Assembly: GCA_024036415.1 (NCBI GenBank)
Contig: JAMWET010005072.1
Location: 178,501-242,500, forward strand
Direction: 5' to 3'
DNA from: Prochilodus magdalenae
Lineage: Eukaryota; Chordata; Actinopteri; Characiformes; Prochilodontidae
DNA: 64,000 nucleotides
How positions within the stretch are numbered: position 1 is the stretch's first letter; every line of letters starts with the position of its first letter. Positions 1 through 40,924 of the stretch are shown piece after piece. The position numbers and the translations under genes were made by a program. The notes beneath the pieces were generated by a model that worked only from the letters and a program-made list of their open reading frames with translations, was not told the origin of the DNA and did not search any database.

Positions 1-129
1 TCCGTATATCTGCTCTGGTACTGGTGTGTTTATTTACCTTAGCATGTGGATCATGTTCATCTTTGTATGTAACTGTGTTGTTGTTGATCATAAGACTATA
101 GTATTACTAATATCTGTTATTTATTCTGA

Positions 130-259
130 TTATTATTGTTGTTATTATTTTTTATTAGTAGTATTATTGTTGTTCTTGTTGTTGTTGTTTTATTATTATT
201 ATTATTATTGCTGTTATTATTGTTGTTGTTATTATTATTGTTGTTGTTGTTTTATTATT

Positions 260-302
<43 letters not shown>

Positions 303-352
303 TTAATGTTAATATTATTATTATTGTTATTATTATTATTATTATATATTAA
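130..352. repeat. (TTA/AAT)n triplet microsatellite
   Basis: Irregular TTA, TTG and then AAT triplets. The switch from TTA to AAT near 264 makes it partly self-complementary. Confidence 0.9.
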
Positions 353-776
353 CTGTGAATTGTTGGTCCGAATAGTTTTTCCCATTAAGAATGAATGGGA
401 TAGGAAAGTACACATCTGTTTACTGTCCTTCTGCTCGACCGGCAGACAGTCTCAGGGCAGACCGCTGAGCACAAATTCAATGATGGTCTGACCCGCACTC
501 GTCCGTTTCTCTTTTTTCCATTCCTCGTTTCTCCCATACTGTCCTATTCATTTCCGGCCCTACTCGAACCCTACTGTCTCCTTTAACCCACAGCCAGCAA
601 CCTGCATGTACTCAGTCAGGGCAGATCCCCAAACTCTAATCCACAGATCGACTGACCCGCACTCCTCTATGTATTAACTTATCCCTTGTTCCTCCCATAG
701 CAACCACAGCCTAGCAGGAACGGAGAACCATTTAAGATGTACAAAGCATTCAGCATTCCCTTCAGGAAACACACTT

Positions 777-822
777 TTTATTATTATTATTATTATTGTT
801 ATTATTATTATTATTATTATTG

Positions 823-866
<44 letters not shown>

Positions 867-903
867 TAATTATTATTATTTTTTATTATTATTATAATTT
901 ATA

Positions 904-952
<49 letters not shown>

Positions 953-953
953 G
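777..953. repeat. (TTA)n microsatellite
   Basis: Almost uninterrupted TTA triplets with a few TTG and TTAA interruptions. Confidence 0.9.
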
Positions 954-1296
954 ATATTAGATTAAGTCTACATCCGTTTTATTTAGAATAAAAATCTCAC
1001 GTGGAAACTGGAAAGCACAGTAGCTCATGTGTAGCCCAGTTTAGTGAAAGTGGACCCCACAGATCTTCTCTGCTGTCTGAAGTCAAGGCTAGTATCCCAA
1101 TACCAGTACAGATACTGAGACCTTTAATAATTCCTTGTGCATGTATAAACCTGCTGTGCTACAAAACAGTAAGCGTCAAAAGAAGCATGTTAGAAAGCTT
1201 TAGCATTAATATACTGTATAATAAACCTACATCACCCACACCTACAAACCAAATCATCACTGTCCATAGAAAAACATGCATCTCCATTTCCCTCTC

Positions 1297-1505
1297 GATT
1301 TTGACTTTTATGCATCATTTGAACGCAGCAGCTGCTGTTTACACTGTGTGAAAGTTTCATCATGAATGGATCAACAGAAATGGCTGAAAATCACTTGGAA
1401 GGAAGTCTGGTTCCATTGACTTACATTAAAACCAAATCAGGTTTTCGCCCTCTCCTGTAAAGTCACAGTGTCAGAGATACTTGTTTTTAATAGACAGTGA
1501 TGATA
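1297..1505. repeat. Dispersed repeat, copy A
   Basis: About 200 bases match 25579-25795 in the same orientation, sharing GCAGCAGCTGCTGTTTACAC, then GTCTGGTTCCAT and GGCCTCTCCTG-like blocks. The family was not identified. Confidence 0.7.
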
Positions 1506-1724
1506 TACATAAACTCAGAGTTTGGTGGAGGGAAATAACTTTATACGATATGACATTAAACAAACGCAGTTTAATAAAATTCAGGATTTCCTAGAAAGCC
1601 ACTGAAACACAGCACTGATATTTTTGGGTTAAATTGTGAGAAGGAACTGTTCTGATCAGAATCATCCGGAATCCAGCGTCAGCCCAACCAGCCCTGCATA
1701 TTCCCAGTGCATGACCCAGTGTTG

Positions 1725-2935
1725 AATTAAAGCTATTACAGTGCTGGGTTAATCTCCCAGTCTTTATATAACAATTACAGATTCGGAATTCTTGCAGTGA
1801 TCACGTTGGTAAATTTGACTCTACAGGTGATGCAGTTCATAATTATAAATCAATTATTACAGTGTTAAAATAATTCACACTGGTAAATTATGATGATTTA
1901 TGATGATCTCTTATAATGATGGATTAAAATTCGTACAGTGACGGATTAACTCTCATGGCATTACATTTACTCAAAATATCCCATGAGCTCAGACCAGCAC
2001 CTCAGTGCTGGTTTAAAACTTTTGAATACAATTTCCTACAGTGTTGGATTAAACGTCTACAATGTGAAATTAAAACTCTTACAGTGTTATACTAAAACAC
2101 TTAAAGGGCTGGATTAAACCAGTGTTGGATTAAAAGGCTTATTGAGTTAAAACTCCTACAGTGTAACGCTAAATGTCTTACAGTGTTGGATTAATATTGT
2201 TACTGTGTTAGATTAAAACTCTTACAGTGGTAGATTAGTATTCCTTTAATGTAAGATTAAAATTAAAAATAATAAAATCCCTATAGCGTTGCATTGGAAG
2301 AGTAAATTAAACTCTTATTGTGCTGGATTAAAACTCTTACGGTGTTGGATTCTGTTTTTTACAGTGGTGGATTAAAACTCTTACAATGTTAAATTAAAAA
2401 TCTTACAGTTTTGGATTAAACTTTTTAGAGTGTTGAATTAGAATTTTACAACGTTATATTAAAACTTATAAATTTGAGTTATACCTCTTACAGTGTTGGA
2501 TTAAACTTCTTACAGTGTTGGATTAAACATCTTACAGTGTTGGATTAAACTTCTTACAGTGTTGGATTAAATCTATTATAAAACTGGATTAAAACGCTTA
2601 CAGTGTAGGATTCTATTTTTACAGTGGTGGATTGAAACTCTTACAATGTTAAATTAAAACTCTTACAGTGTTGGATTAAAATTCTTACAGTGTTGGATTA
2701 GAATTTTACAGCATTATATTAAAACTCTTATAATGTTGAATTAAACCTCCTACAGTGTTGGATTAAACTCCTTACAGTGTTGGTTTAAAACTCTTATTAT
2801 TTAGTATTAAAACGTTTTACAGTGTTGGATTAAAACTCTTATTATTTTGGATTAAAACGTTTTACAGTGTTGGATTAAACTCCTTACAGTGTTGGATTAA
2901 AACTCCTATTGTCCTGGATTAAAACTAATGTTGAA
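1725..2935. repeat. Degenerate 20-22 bp minisatellite
   Basis: The unit CTTACAGTGTTGGATTAAAA recurs several dozen times with point changes and variable spacing, tightest between 2440 and 2910. Confidence 0.85.
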
Positions 2936-3576
2936 TTCATTCGGGTTCTTCTAGATTTAAACAAACACTGTAAGCATGTCTCTTACACTGTGAGAGTTTT
3001 AATCCACCACTTCCAAGGTCCATTCTGAATGGGGATTTTGCTGTTGGGCCTATTTCACTATTTCAAATATCAGCTCTGAATTATTGAGCATATTGTGCCG
3101 TTACAGAACCTTTATGATATTTAGGTGGCTCTGAGGAAAATCCGAGGCTAATTTGAATCAGGATCTGAAGCTTGTTTATAATGCTAATGTTTATAAACAG
3201 TGTGACAGAAGAGTGAAGTTCATTTACAACAGTTAGACGAGATCACATCAGATTTCCTCTAGTGGAAATATTTCACCATGTTCAGCGTCTGACTTCACTG
3301 CAGCTGGGTTCCCTTTACCCTGCGCTATACTACACATATCAAAGCTCTGGACACGTAGTCTGTATGTACTTTTTACTATTGTGCTGTTGATTTACTGAGT
3401 TTATATAAGCAGAATTTTTTTGTTTGTTATTTATTTAGTCCAGTTACAGCACGTGAACAGCACTGTTTGAAATACAGTACCTGCGACGGTCGTGGTGATA
3501 AAGTGAATTTATGGACAGCTGCGCCATCTAGTGGAGACATACATCATTAAAGGTGCCATCCTTCATTAAAGATCAT

Positions 3577-3712
3577 ACAGCTCTGGAAAAATATGAGACC
3601 ACCTGAAAGTGATCAGTTCCTCTAGCTGTACAGTTTCTGGGTTTCTGTTTGACCAAAATGAGCAGTTCTGTTTAATACTATACACTACTGGAAACCCCAC
3701 CACCTTTAGCAG
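3577..3712 (+). mobile_element. Tc1/mariner-type terminal fragment
   Basis: It begins CAGCTCTGGAAAAATATGAG and continues like the left ends of the elements at 46639 and 36642. No right end is present. Confidence 0.55.
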
Positions 3713-3726
3713 CTAGGACCATACTA

Positions 3727-3763
3727 TAAACAAACAAACAAACAAACAAACAAACAAATAAAA
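3727..3763. repeat. (CAAA)n microsatellite
   Basis: Eight or so CAAA units. Confidence 0.85.
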
Positions 3764-3794
3764 ACTCCTCTGACTTACTGACTTACTAATTTTG

Positions 3795-4350
3795 GTGTAG
3801 TTCAAAACCAAGGTGTAGTTTAAGTATAGAGGTGTAGTTAAAGGTGTAGTTCAAGTATAAAGGTCTAGTTAAATGTGAAGTTTAAGTATAGAGGTGTAGT
3901 TAAAGGTGTAGTTCAAGTATAAAGGTCTAGTTAAATGTGAAGTTTAAGTATAGAGGTGTAGTTAAAGGTGTAGTTTAAGTATAGAGGTCTAGTTAAAGGT
4001 GTAGTTTAAGTATAAAGGTCTAGTTAAAGGTGTAGTTCAAGTATAAAGGTCTAGTTAAAGGTGTAGTTCAAGTATAAAGGTCTAGTTAAAGGTATAGTTT
4101 AAGTATAGAGGTCTAGTTAAATGTGAAGTTTAGGTATGGAGGTGTAGTTAAAGGTGTAGTCTAAGTATAGAGGTCTAGTTAAAGGTATAGCTCAAGTTTA
4201 GAGGTCTAGTTGAAGGTGTAGTTTAAGTTTAGAGGTCTAGTTAAAGGTTTAGTTCAAGAATGGAGGTGTAGTTAAAGGTGTAGTTTAGGTATAGAGGTCT
4301 AGTTAAAGGTGTAGTTTAGGTATAGAGGTCTAGTTGAAGGTGTAGTCCCG
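3795..4350. repeat. 31-32 bp minisatellite
   Basis: Units of the form AGGTCTAGTTAAAGGTGTAG followed by TTTAAGTATAG are repeated about 17 times, each made of two similar half-units. Confidence 0.85.
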
Positions 4351-4668
4351 TGACCTGGTGGAGTCCAGTGTGTAGTTTGCTAGGGTGATCAAGGCTGGAT
4401 CAGTAACTGTCTGTGGTGTAGTGATGCTCTGATTCTGGTTTTGGCCGATTACCGATTTGACGCCTTTTGGCTAAGAGCTGTTCCTGAACCTGGTGGTTCT
4501 GGCTCGGATCTTCAGGTACCTCTTTTCCCGGGTGGGAGATGTTGGAGCAGGAGATACCTGGGGGGTCTGGGGTCAGAGGAGATGTTGACTGACATCCTCT
4601 GACATCTCCAGTTGTATATGTCCTGTATGGCTGGTAGGGCAGCTGCGTTGATGTGCTGGGCGGTTCAT

Positions 4669-4850
4669 CACTGTAGAGTTTCCCAACCCTGTTCCTGGAG
4701 GCACCTCCTTTCCCTACTCTCGACACACCTGACTCAGCTTAACACCTCAATAACAGGCCCCTGGAGGGGGTGTTAAAGCAGGGAATCTACTAAAGCATGC
4801 GGGGCAGGGTGCGTCCAGGTCCAGGTTGAGAAACACCACTGTAGACCAAT
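4669..4850. mobile_element. Short inverted-repeat element (hAT-like MITE)
   Basis: The left end CACTGTAGAGTTTCCCAACC and the right end TTGAGAAACACCACTG are imperfect inverted repeats about 28 bases long, bounding about 180 bases without coding capacity. A related fragment is at 53282-53427. Confidence 0.5.
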
Positions 4851-5317
4851 CAGAGGACGCACCTTAGGTCTTCTCAGTCTAAATGTGCACTCTTATGGAA
4901 AAGCCTGAACACACAGTGTTTTAATGATTTTCTAATAGGGAACAAGTAAACACATCCTCCACTGCGAGGATCCTTAAATATGACAGGTGTCTGTAGATTT
5001 AGAGCCCAATCTCTATGGAAATTTAACATATTAGAAAAAAAACATAAAATATAAAAGGTGTCTTAATTTTGGACAGGTCACATGATACTGTTATATTCCA
5101 TATATGGACAGTAATCATATTTTATATAAGGAGTATGCTCTTTGTAGAGGATCTATAGACTTACATACACTTCCAACTAAAATGACCAAACCTTTAATAT
5201 CACCGGGGAACCTGAGCTTTCACATCGGGATGGAGCCGGGTTGATTGCAGGGACTCCTAACAGTGGTGATGATGGGAACCAGGGGTCACCATGCCTATAA
5301 CACAAATGCAGCTATGC

Positions 5318-5660
5318 TATTACCTATCCAGGCAGACGGGGGAGTGAGCAGCGCTGTTGCCTCGCAGCAAGAAGAGCCTGGACTCTGGCCCGTGAGATTG
5401 CATGTTCTCCTGTCTCTGTGTGGGTCTACATTACTGGTGCTCCGTTTGCTTCCACAGTCCACACCGTATCTTCTAGGCATGAAAGTGTGTGTCTGTGTGT
5501 GCCCTGTGATGGACTGGTGGTCTGTTCAGGGTGTTTCCTGCCTCAGTGAACGCCGGGGTAGGCTCCAGCATCCTGTGCAACCTAGGTGAATGAAAGAAAG
5601 AATGAATGAATGAATTAATGAATGAATCAATGAATAAATCAATGAATGAATCAATCAATC
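5318..5660 (+). mobile_element. SINE-like retroposon with GAAT-type tail
   Basis: The body resembles a widespread fish retroposon (phrases such as GTGATGGACTGGTGGTCTG and GGGGTAGGCTCCAGCATCC) and ends in a (TGAA/TGAATCAA) tail from 5588. The copy is degenerate, and family membership is recalled, not searched. Confidence 0.5.
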
Positions 5661-6519
5661 AATCAATCACTATCCAAGCCACCATATCCATGCCACAAGC
5701 CATGAACACCTGGTTCATGTAATTATCCGCTCAGCCAAGCAGCAGTGCCGTGCATGTAACCATCAACACACTTGCTTTATGTTTGTGTTTGCCAGTTATT
5801 GTGTTCCTGTAGTAGCTTTTTCCTCACGTGCAATCACGTGACACATTTTAAGCACGTCAGTAATACACAGGTATATACAGTCGGTTCCTCTGTTTGTAGT
5901 GCATGTCGTTGTTTTAGGTTGTTCTGCCCTCTAGTGGAACAAACCCATTACTGCAATCTCTTCAAAACCCTGAACTCTATATAACAGGGTCGCCTTCTGG
6001 GTTCTGTTCAGTTTAGCCGTTTGCAGTGTGGAACAAAGACCCGTTCCAGTGCTCTAAACTCCAGTTTTACTCTAAAACACTTTTTCATAAACGGTATTTA
6101 ATAACATAGTCACAGTTTGCTTACATGTAACTTCAGCAAGTTTAAACCAATCAGGTCACTTTCAGTTAATACCTGGGATTTCACTACCTACAGATCCAGA
6201 TAGGAAACCTCTACACTAGGATACACCCAGTTCGTTCACTAATTTACAGAATGGATGATTAATTTGAAACAAGACCAGAGTCTACACTTGGAAACCGAGT
6301 CCCACTTCATGTTCACTACCTGTGAAGCAAGAGGTCAGTGCCTCTCAGTGCATTCTGGGAAGTGTGATTAGAAGAATTGTAGAATATGTCATTAATAGAC
6401 AAAACATACTTTTGGGCACTATGATAAACTCTGCATTATAAGCCTCTAAAAGCAGGTAAATCTCTACACTGCCATACCCTAGAGAAGAAAAAAAAAATAT
6501 ATATATATATATATGTGAT

Positions 6520-7245
6520 GGAATCTACCGTTGAACATATAGTGATCCAGATTTTCAAACAGTGATCCAGATTTACGAATAGTAATTGAATAGTGATCAG
6601 GATTTTTTTTCTGATAGTGATCGAATAGTGATCCAGCTTTATGAATAGTGACCGAATAGTGATCTATGTTTTCAAATAGTGATCGAATAGTGATCCAGCT
6701 TTCCGAATAGTGATCCAGGTTTTTAAAAATGGAGATCCAGATTTCTGAATAGTGATCAAATACTGTTTCAGATCTTTTTTTCCTAATACTGATCAAAGAG
6801 TGATCCAGCTTTTCGAATAGTGAACGAATAATGATCCAGATTTTCAAATTGTTTTCCAGATTTCAGAATAATGATCAAATAGTGATCCACGTTTTTGAAA
6901 GATGATCTAATAGTGATTCTGCGTTCCGAATGGTAATCGCATAGCGGTCCAGATATTTCGAATGGTGATCCAGATTTCCAAACAGTGATCCAGCTTTCCA
7001 AGTAGTGATCTGGATTTCTGAATAGTGATCGTATAGTGTTCCAGATTTTCCAATAGTGATTCACATTTCTGAATTGTGATCCAGATTTTCTGATAGTGAT
7101 CCAGATTTTCAGGAAGTGATCCAGATTCCTTAATTGTGATCGAATAATGATCCAGAGTTTAGAATATTGATTGAATAGTGATCCAAATTTTTGAATAGTG
7201 ATCCAGATTTCCAAAAAGTGATTAAATAGTGATCCAGATTTTCTA
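6520..7245. repeat. About 20-bp minisatellite around GAATAGTGATCCAGATTT
   Basis: GAATAGTGATC and GTGATCCAGATTT alternate throughout, degenerate but continuous. Long - strand frames here (DHYSIT, KSGSLF) are products of the repeat. Confidence 0.85.
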
Positions 7246-7828
7246 GTCATATTCTGGCCAACAGTTACTGCTCATGCACATCTGTGTATTTTGCTGTCTA
7301 TGCAGATAGCATATTGTATCTCTGTCTTTTATCTTTGCACTATTACTTATTTATCTGTTTGTTAATCACTACACTGGAGAAGTAGCCTGATAGTGTATCA
7401 TTATACTCTACTACCTGTTTTCTAATATGTTATGTGTAATACTTTGAATTGTCATTTACAATAAAGGTATTTAATTTGAAAGGTAACTGAACTGATTTTA
7501 GGGTATAGTGATAAGAGGAGCATTTTAGACACTACACTTGTGTTTAGTAGTGATATCAAAACATAATTTCTTTTTAATTTACTCTAATAATCTGTGAAAT
7601 ACATATATTTATAAACATTTGATAAAATAACCCTTATTTTACCCCAATGTAAATATAGAGGTTCCACGTTGGTACAGCCACATCCCAACATGAACTACCC
7701 TATAAATCATATTTATGGATGTAGTTAGCTTGTTACCGTCTCTGGTAATATCTTGGGCTTAAATAGATCATAAGATAACCCTTAAATATCTGAGATCTGG
7801 ACATGTAATAACTAGAATGATCCACATA

Positions 7829-8330
7829 CAGCGATCAGCCATAACATTAAAACCACCTCCTTATATCTGCACTCATTGTCCATTTGATCAGCTCTACTGA
7901 CCATATAGGACACTCTGTAGGTGTACAGGTACAGACTGTAGTCCATCTGTTTCTCTGTATACTGTATTACCCTGTTCTTCAATGGTCAGGACCCCCACAG
8001 GACCACCACAGAGCAGGTATGATGTGGGCGGTGGATCATTCTCAGCACTGCAGTGACACTGTTGATGGTGTGTTGGTGTGTGTTGTGCTGGTGTGAGTGG
8101 ATCAGACACCCCAGCCAACCAAAACTATCCAACACAACAGTATCCTGAGGGCAGCGTCCTGTGCCCACTGATGAAAGACTAGAGGATGACCAACACCAAC
8201 TGTGCCGCAGCAGACCCAGCCATTGTCTCTGACTGTACATCTACAAGGTGGACCAGCAAGATAGGAGTGTCTAATAGAGTGGACAGTGAGTGGACACAGT
8301 GTTTAAACACTCAAGTGGCACTGACATCTA
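7829..8330. mobile_element. Long-inverted-repeat non-autonomous element, copy 1 (partial)
   Basis: It starts GATCAGCCATAACATTAAAA and carries the shared block ACTGTAGTCCATCTGTTTCT onward. The same family occurs at 21780 and 47742, plus a scrap near 42830. The right half is truncated. Confidence 0.65.
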
Positions 8331-8941
8331 TTTCTCTGGTCAACACAACACACACTAACACACCAACACCGAGTACGACTTTGACACATCATCATTGGTG
8401 TAAGAACTGTACCTCCCCTTATCAGCTGCAGACATCTCCTCTTCTCTTCCTTATCAGAAGGAAAGCGCCAGAATCATAACTGAGTAGCTTTTATAAGACT
8501 AAGTACTGCTGGGGAAGCAGAACTGCTGCATGCTGGAAATTCTGAACCGAATTATGTTATAATAAAGACGTATATGTAGAGCTCTGATGTATGAAGGTTT
8601 ATTTAATATTAATGTCAGACTTTCTGATATGTTTACATTTACTGTTTATTATTGTTGAAAACCACAAGCTTAAAAGTAATGGTAAAGGGTTATTAACCTT
8701 GGAATTGCTATTTACGTCAGACTTAACAATCAAATACTAAGGGATAAAGAAAATGGGCATATAAAAATACAAACCCACACAAATGTCACATGTTTATCTC
8801 GGGGGGAAATAAAATAAAATAAAAATAGAGAATATGGGCTTCTTTAATGTAATCCACCGGACCACTGGCAGAATCTAAACAAGCCCTTTTTGCTACAGAA
8901 GACTGTTTCTGCTCCCTAAAGAAGAAAAGGCCATACAGTAT

Positions 8942-9670
8942 CTAATATTTATGACTTACTATCTCATAATTGTGACTTACTATTTCATAATTATGACTTA
9001 GCACCTCATAATTATGACTTACTATCTCATAATTTTGACTTACTGTCTCATAATTATGACTTACTATCTCATAATTATGACTTAGCATCTTATCATTAAG
9101 ACTTACTATATCATAACTATGACTTGCTATCTCATTATGGTGACTTACTGTCTCATAATTATGACTTACTATCTTATAATTATGACTTAGCATCTTATCA
9201 TTAAGGCTTACTATCTCATAATTGTGACTTACTGTCTCATAATTATGACTTACTATCTCATACTTATGACTTAGCATCTAATCATTAAGGCTTACTATCT
9301 CATAACTATGTCTTACTGTCTCATAATTATGACTTACTATCTCATAATTATGACTTAGCATCTTATCATTAAGACTTACTATATCATAACTATGACTTGC
9401 TATCTCATTATGGTGACTTACTATCTCATAATTATGACTTACTATCTTATAATTATGACTTAGCACCTCATATTTATGACTTGCTATCTCATAATTATGA
9501 CTTACTGTCTCATAATTATGACTTAGCATCTTATCATTAAGGCTTACTATCTCATAACTATGTCTTACTGTCTCATAATTATGACTTACTATCTCATACT
9601 TATGACTTAGCATCTTATCATTAAGACTTACTATCTCATAACTGTTACTTGCTATCTCATAATTATGACT
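8942..9670. repeat. 21-bp minisatellite array upstream of reps1
   Basis: The unit GACTTACTATCTCATAATTAT repeats about 35 times with ordered variants such as CATCTTATCATTAAG. Because 21 is a multiple of 3, the - strand reads as heptads (HNYEIVS). The array stops about 200 bases before the CpG-rich promoter. Confidence 0.92.
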
Positions 9671-9897
9671 TACGATATGGCCTTTTTTTCTTTAAGTGTC
9701 GGAAACGGGCCTCCATATTTTGCCCACTTCTGCTCATTTCGGGTACACATCAGGAGAAGTAAGCACTTAAGCCAGACCAGGTCGAGTACGGAGACTCTTC
9801 GTTCACTACATCCAGAACAAGGTGTGGGTTTGAGACACAACCCTTCAGAGAGAACGCTGCTCCATCCGGGTCCTCCATCCTCACGACGTCCGCGCGA

Positions 9898-9905
9898 TGA
9901 CGTCA
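9898..9905. promoter_or_regulatory. Perfect CRE (TGACGTCA)
   Basis: The palindromic CREB/ATF site TGACGTCA lies at the upstream edge of the CpG-rich block, about 540 bases before the reps1 start codon. Confidence 0.6.
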
Positions 9906-9923
9906 GGGGGAGGGGTTTCAGGA

Positions 9924-10031
9924 ATGGCGGCGCTGCTGAGCGAAGAAGGAGCCCGAAACTTTACTAACAAACACATCAGCGCATTTTTAACCAAACTCCA
10001 CATTTCCGCAGACGCCTCGCTCCGCCGCTGA
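9924..10031 (+). other. Possible upstream ORF in the reps1 leader (35 codons)
   Basis: ATG in the context GGAATGG opens 35 codons (MAALLSEEGARNFTNKH and so on) before TGA, without resembling a known protein. It would be an upstream ORF only if transcription starts before 9924. Confidence 0.3.
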
Positions 10032-10442
10032 ACAGAGCAGGCCCTCGTCAAAAAGAAGGGCAGAGCGTTATCGCGGCGCCGTCGGGGGGACACCAAATAA
10101 TACTAACAGAAAATCACAGCGTCAGCGAATTCAGGAGTTTGATTAGCTGTTAGCCTCTCGCTAGCCTGCTGCTAATAAGCTAACGCTGGAGACTGGGCAG
10201 CGTAACAGTCACTAAACAGTGACAGCGAAGCAAAAACAAGCCATCTTTGTTGTCCGCACATTTCAGGCGAGGGGATTTGGGGTGCGCCGAGTAAGTATAG
10301 CTCCGGGATTCGGCTTCGGTTTTGTGTTTTGGTAGCTGTCTGGATAAGCTAATCTACGCTAAGCTGAGTTGAGTGACACTGCAGCCCGGTCCGGTCCGGT
10401 CGCTCGGCTCGTCGTTTGTAGTTCAGTCAGCTGTATGCCACG

Positions 10443-39251
<28,809 letters not shown>

Positions 39252-40730
39252 CCACGTGAAGGAAGAGCCGATGAAGTGAGCGGAAAAGGTCCAGCGGATC
39301 CTCCGGGAGGACGCACATTTCAGCCCTGTATCCCCTCCTCCTGCGCCTGTTGCTCTCCCTCTGTCTGCGTGAGGAGGGAATCTGCTGCTTCCTTCCACAT
39401 TGCTCTCACACATCCCATCCTGACCTCAGAGAGGGGATGTCCTGAGAGATAGGGGTAGGAACATACTAGATTTTGGCACTTTGACGAAACAGTGTGTGAG
39501 TTGTAAACGTCAGTCCTCTACTGGAAGTCCACAGCACGGGGGGGTTAGCCACTGCTCTCATGAGGGGTGGGGGGGAGCGTTGTTCAAAAGCCGCCCCCCC
39601 TGCCTGCTCACAATAAGGATTGCTGCGTAACTCTCATGGTGATGCTCCGGCAGATGCAGTGGCGCCCCAGTGAAGTTCAATAATCACGTTGGTGTGCTGG
39701 CGGGCCGAGTGGAGGACTGCCTTTGGGGAGATCATGCTCTGTTTCAGAAGTACGTTAATGAATGGATTGTGCTAGGCACTCGTTCATGTTTCTCGTAACC
39801 TCCCTAACAAGCCAGCGGAGGACACGTCTATGCGTGTTTGTGTGTGTATGCGTGTGCGCGTGAGCAACGGTTACAAATATATGGCATAATGCATCAAAGA
39901 CTGCTCTATTTTCTTCTTTTAACATCTGTGGTATAATGAAATGAGTTTTTGTCCCTTACCCTGTACAGTCATTGACCCGGTGTAACAGAATTTCTGTGGC
40001 CCCTCGTACCCCCCCATCAGAAAACGTTGCCTGTGCTGTGCCTCACATGGTGCACAATCTGAGTGAGTCATGCTTCGGAATCGAGCTTTCCTGTGACATC
40101 AGCTATAAATGTGAAACCTGAAATGTAACGCGACTGCACTTTCTTACCCTCCACTGTCCTCACCCTCCAGTCGTCTGTTCTTTTTTTTCCTTTTCCCCCC
40201 ATAACACTATTTTTGCATGTTGTTTGTGTTCTTAGTTGATAAAACGGCTCTTAAAATTGAACCACTTGATTTGTGTATGTATTATCTTAACAAGTACGAC
40301 TTTTACGTTGTTGGGACTCGTCTCGTTCGTTCATTCGTTCGTTCGTTTTGCTTTCCTTTCGTATTTTCTCCAGCGTTCACATTTTCTTTCCATATCCTCG
40401 AAGCCTTACACCCGTCGTTCAGGTTTTCACACTAATGTACCCCCACCCCCTCCACCCCCGCCCGCCCGCGTGTCGAATCAAGGTGAGCCTTCTTTTCCTG
40501 CTGTTCAGGTCGATGTACTGTATAAGGGGTTTGTTGTATATTGTATGATACACACCTTTTGGTCTCATATGTAAATTTGCATTAATTGCTGACTAACAGC
40601 AAATATTCTATTTAATTGCTTATATTATGGCTGTGGGATCATAGATGTTTAACTGCATGGATGTATCTCTGCAGAATGAACTAGCAGCTGTGTGATTTTT
40701 ACACAAAATAAAAATGGCACAATATTTTAA
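39252..40730 (+). other. reps1: reps1 3' untranslated region
   Basis: About 1.5 kb without recognisable coding or transposon sequence follows the stop. It includes a short GTTC/GTTCA tract near 40325 and a C-rich run at 40440-40470. It ends just after the AATAAA at 40707. The exact cleavage site is inferred. Confidence 0.75.
40707..40712 (+). promoter_or_regulatory. reps1: reps1 poly(A) signal AATAAA
   Basis: A perfect AATAAA with a T-rich stretch (near 40729) downstream, and no better signal between the stop and this point. Confidence 0.75.
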
Positions 40731-40924
40731 TAACTTTTCTTTGGTCGTCAATTCTGGCTGCGCTCGAGTGTTTGAGACGTGTTTATATAGAAAGCTCAAG
40801 AGGCTGCTGGTGCTACGGCGCTAGATCTGCACTGTGTACAAGTTTCAGGGATCTGGAGAGCCCACTGGTGGAAAGTGTAATTTATGGAAGACACTTAAAG
40901 GGAAACAACAGGCAACACGGCATC

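Larger units (their letters stand above)
1..9670. other. Repeat-rich intergenic region upstream of reps1
   Basis: No exon of a recognisable gene was found on either strand. Named repeats are listed separately. The segments 353-776, 952-1296, 2936-3576, 4351-4668, 4851-5317, 5661-6519, 7246-7828 and 8331-8941 show only AT-rich, apparently unique DNA. Confidence 0.6.
9880..10442 (+). promoter_or_regulatory. reps1: reps1 CpG-rich promoter and 5' UTR
   Basis: GC and CpG density rise sharply here compared with the AT-rich array just upstream. A perfect CRE and a YY1-like AATGGCGGC stand about 25 bases apart at 9898-9930. There is no TATA box, as expected for a housekeeping CpG promoter. A strong-looking donor, A/GTAAGTAT, sits at 10291 and could end an alternative non-coding exon. 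The transcription start cannot be read from sequence. Confidence 0.7.

Noticed and set aside
6479..7250. 122- and 155-codon - strand frames (DHYSIT, KSGSLF)
   Set aside because: Translation of the GAATAGTGATCCAG minisatellite.
8942..9613. Two 111-codon frames of HNYEIVS heptads
   Set aside because: A 21-bp minisatellite translated in frame; it has no conserved ends and is flanked by more of the same repeat.
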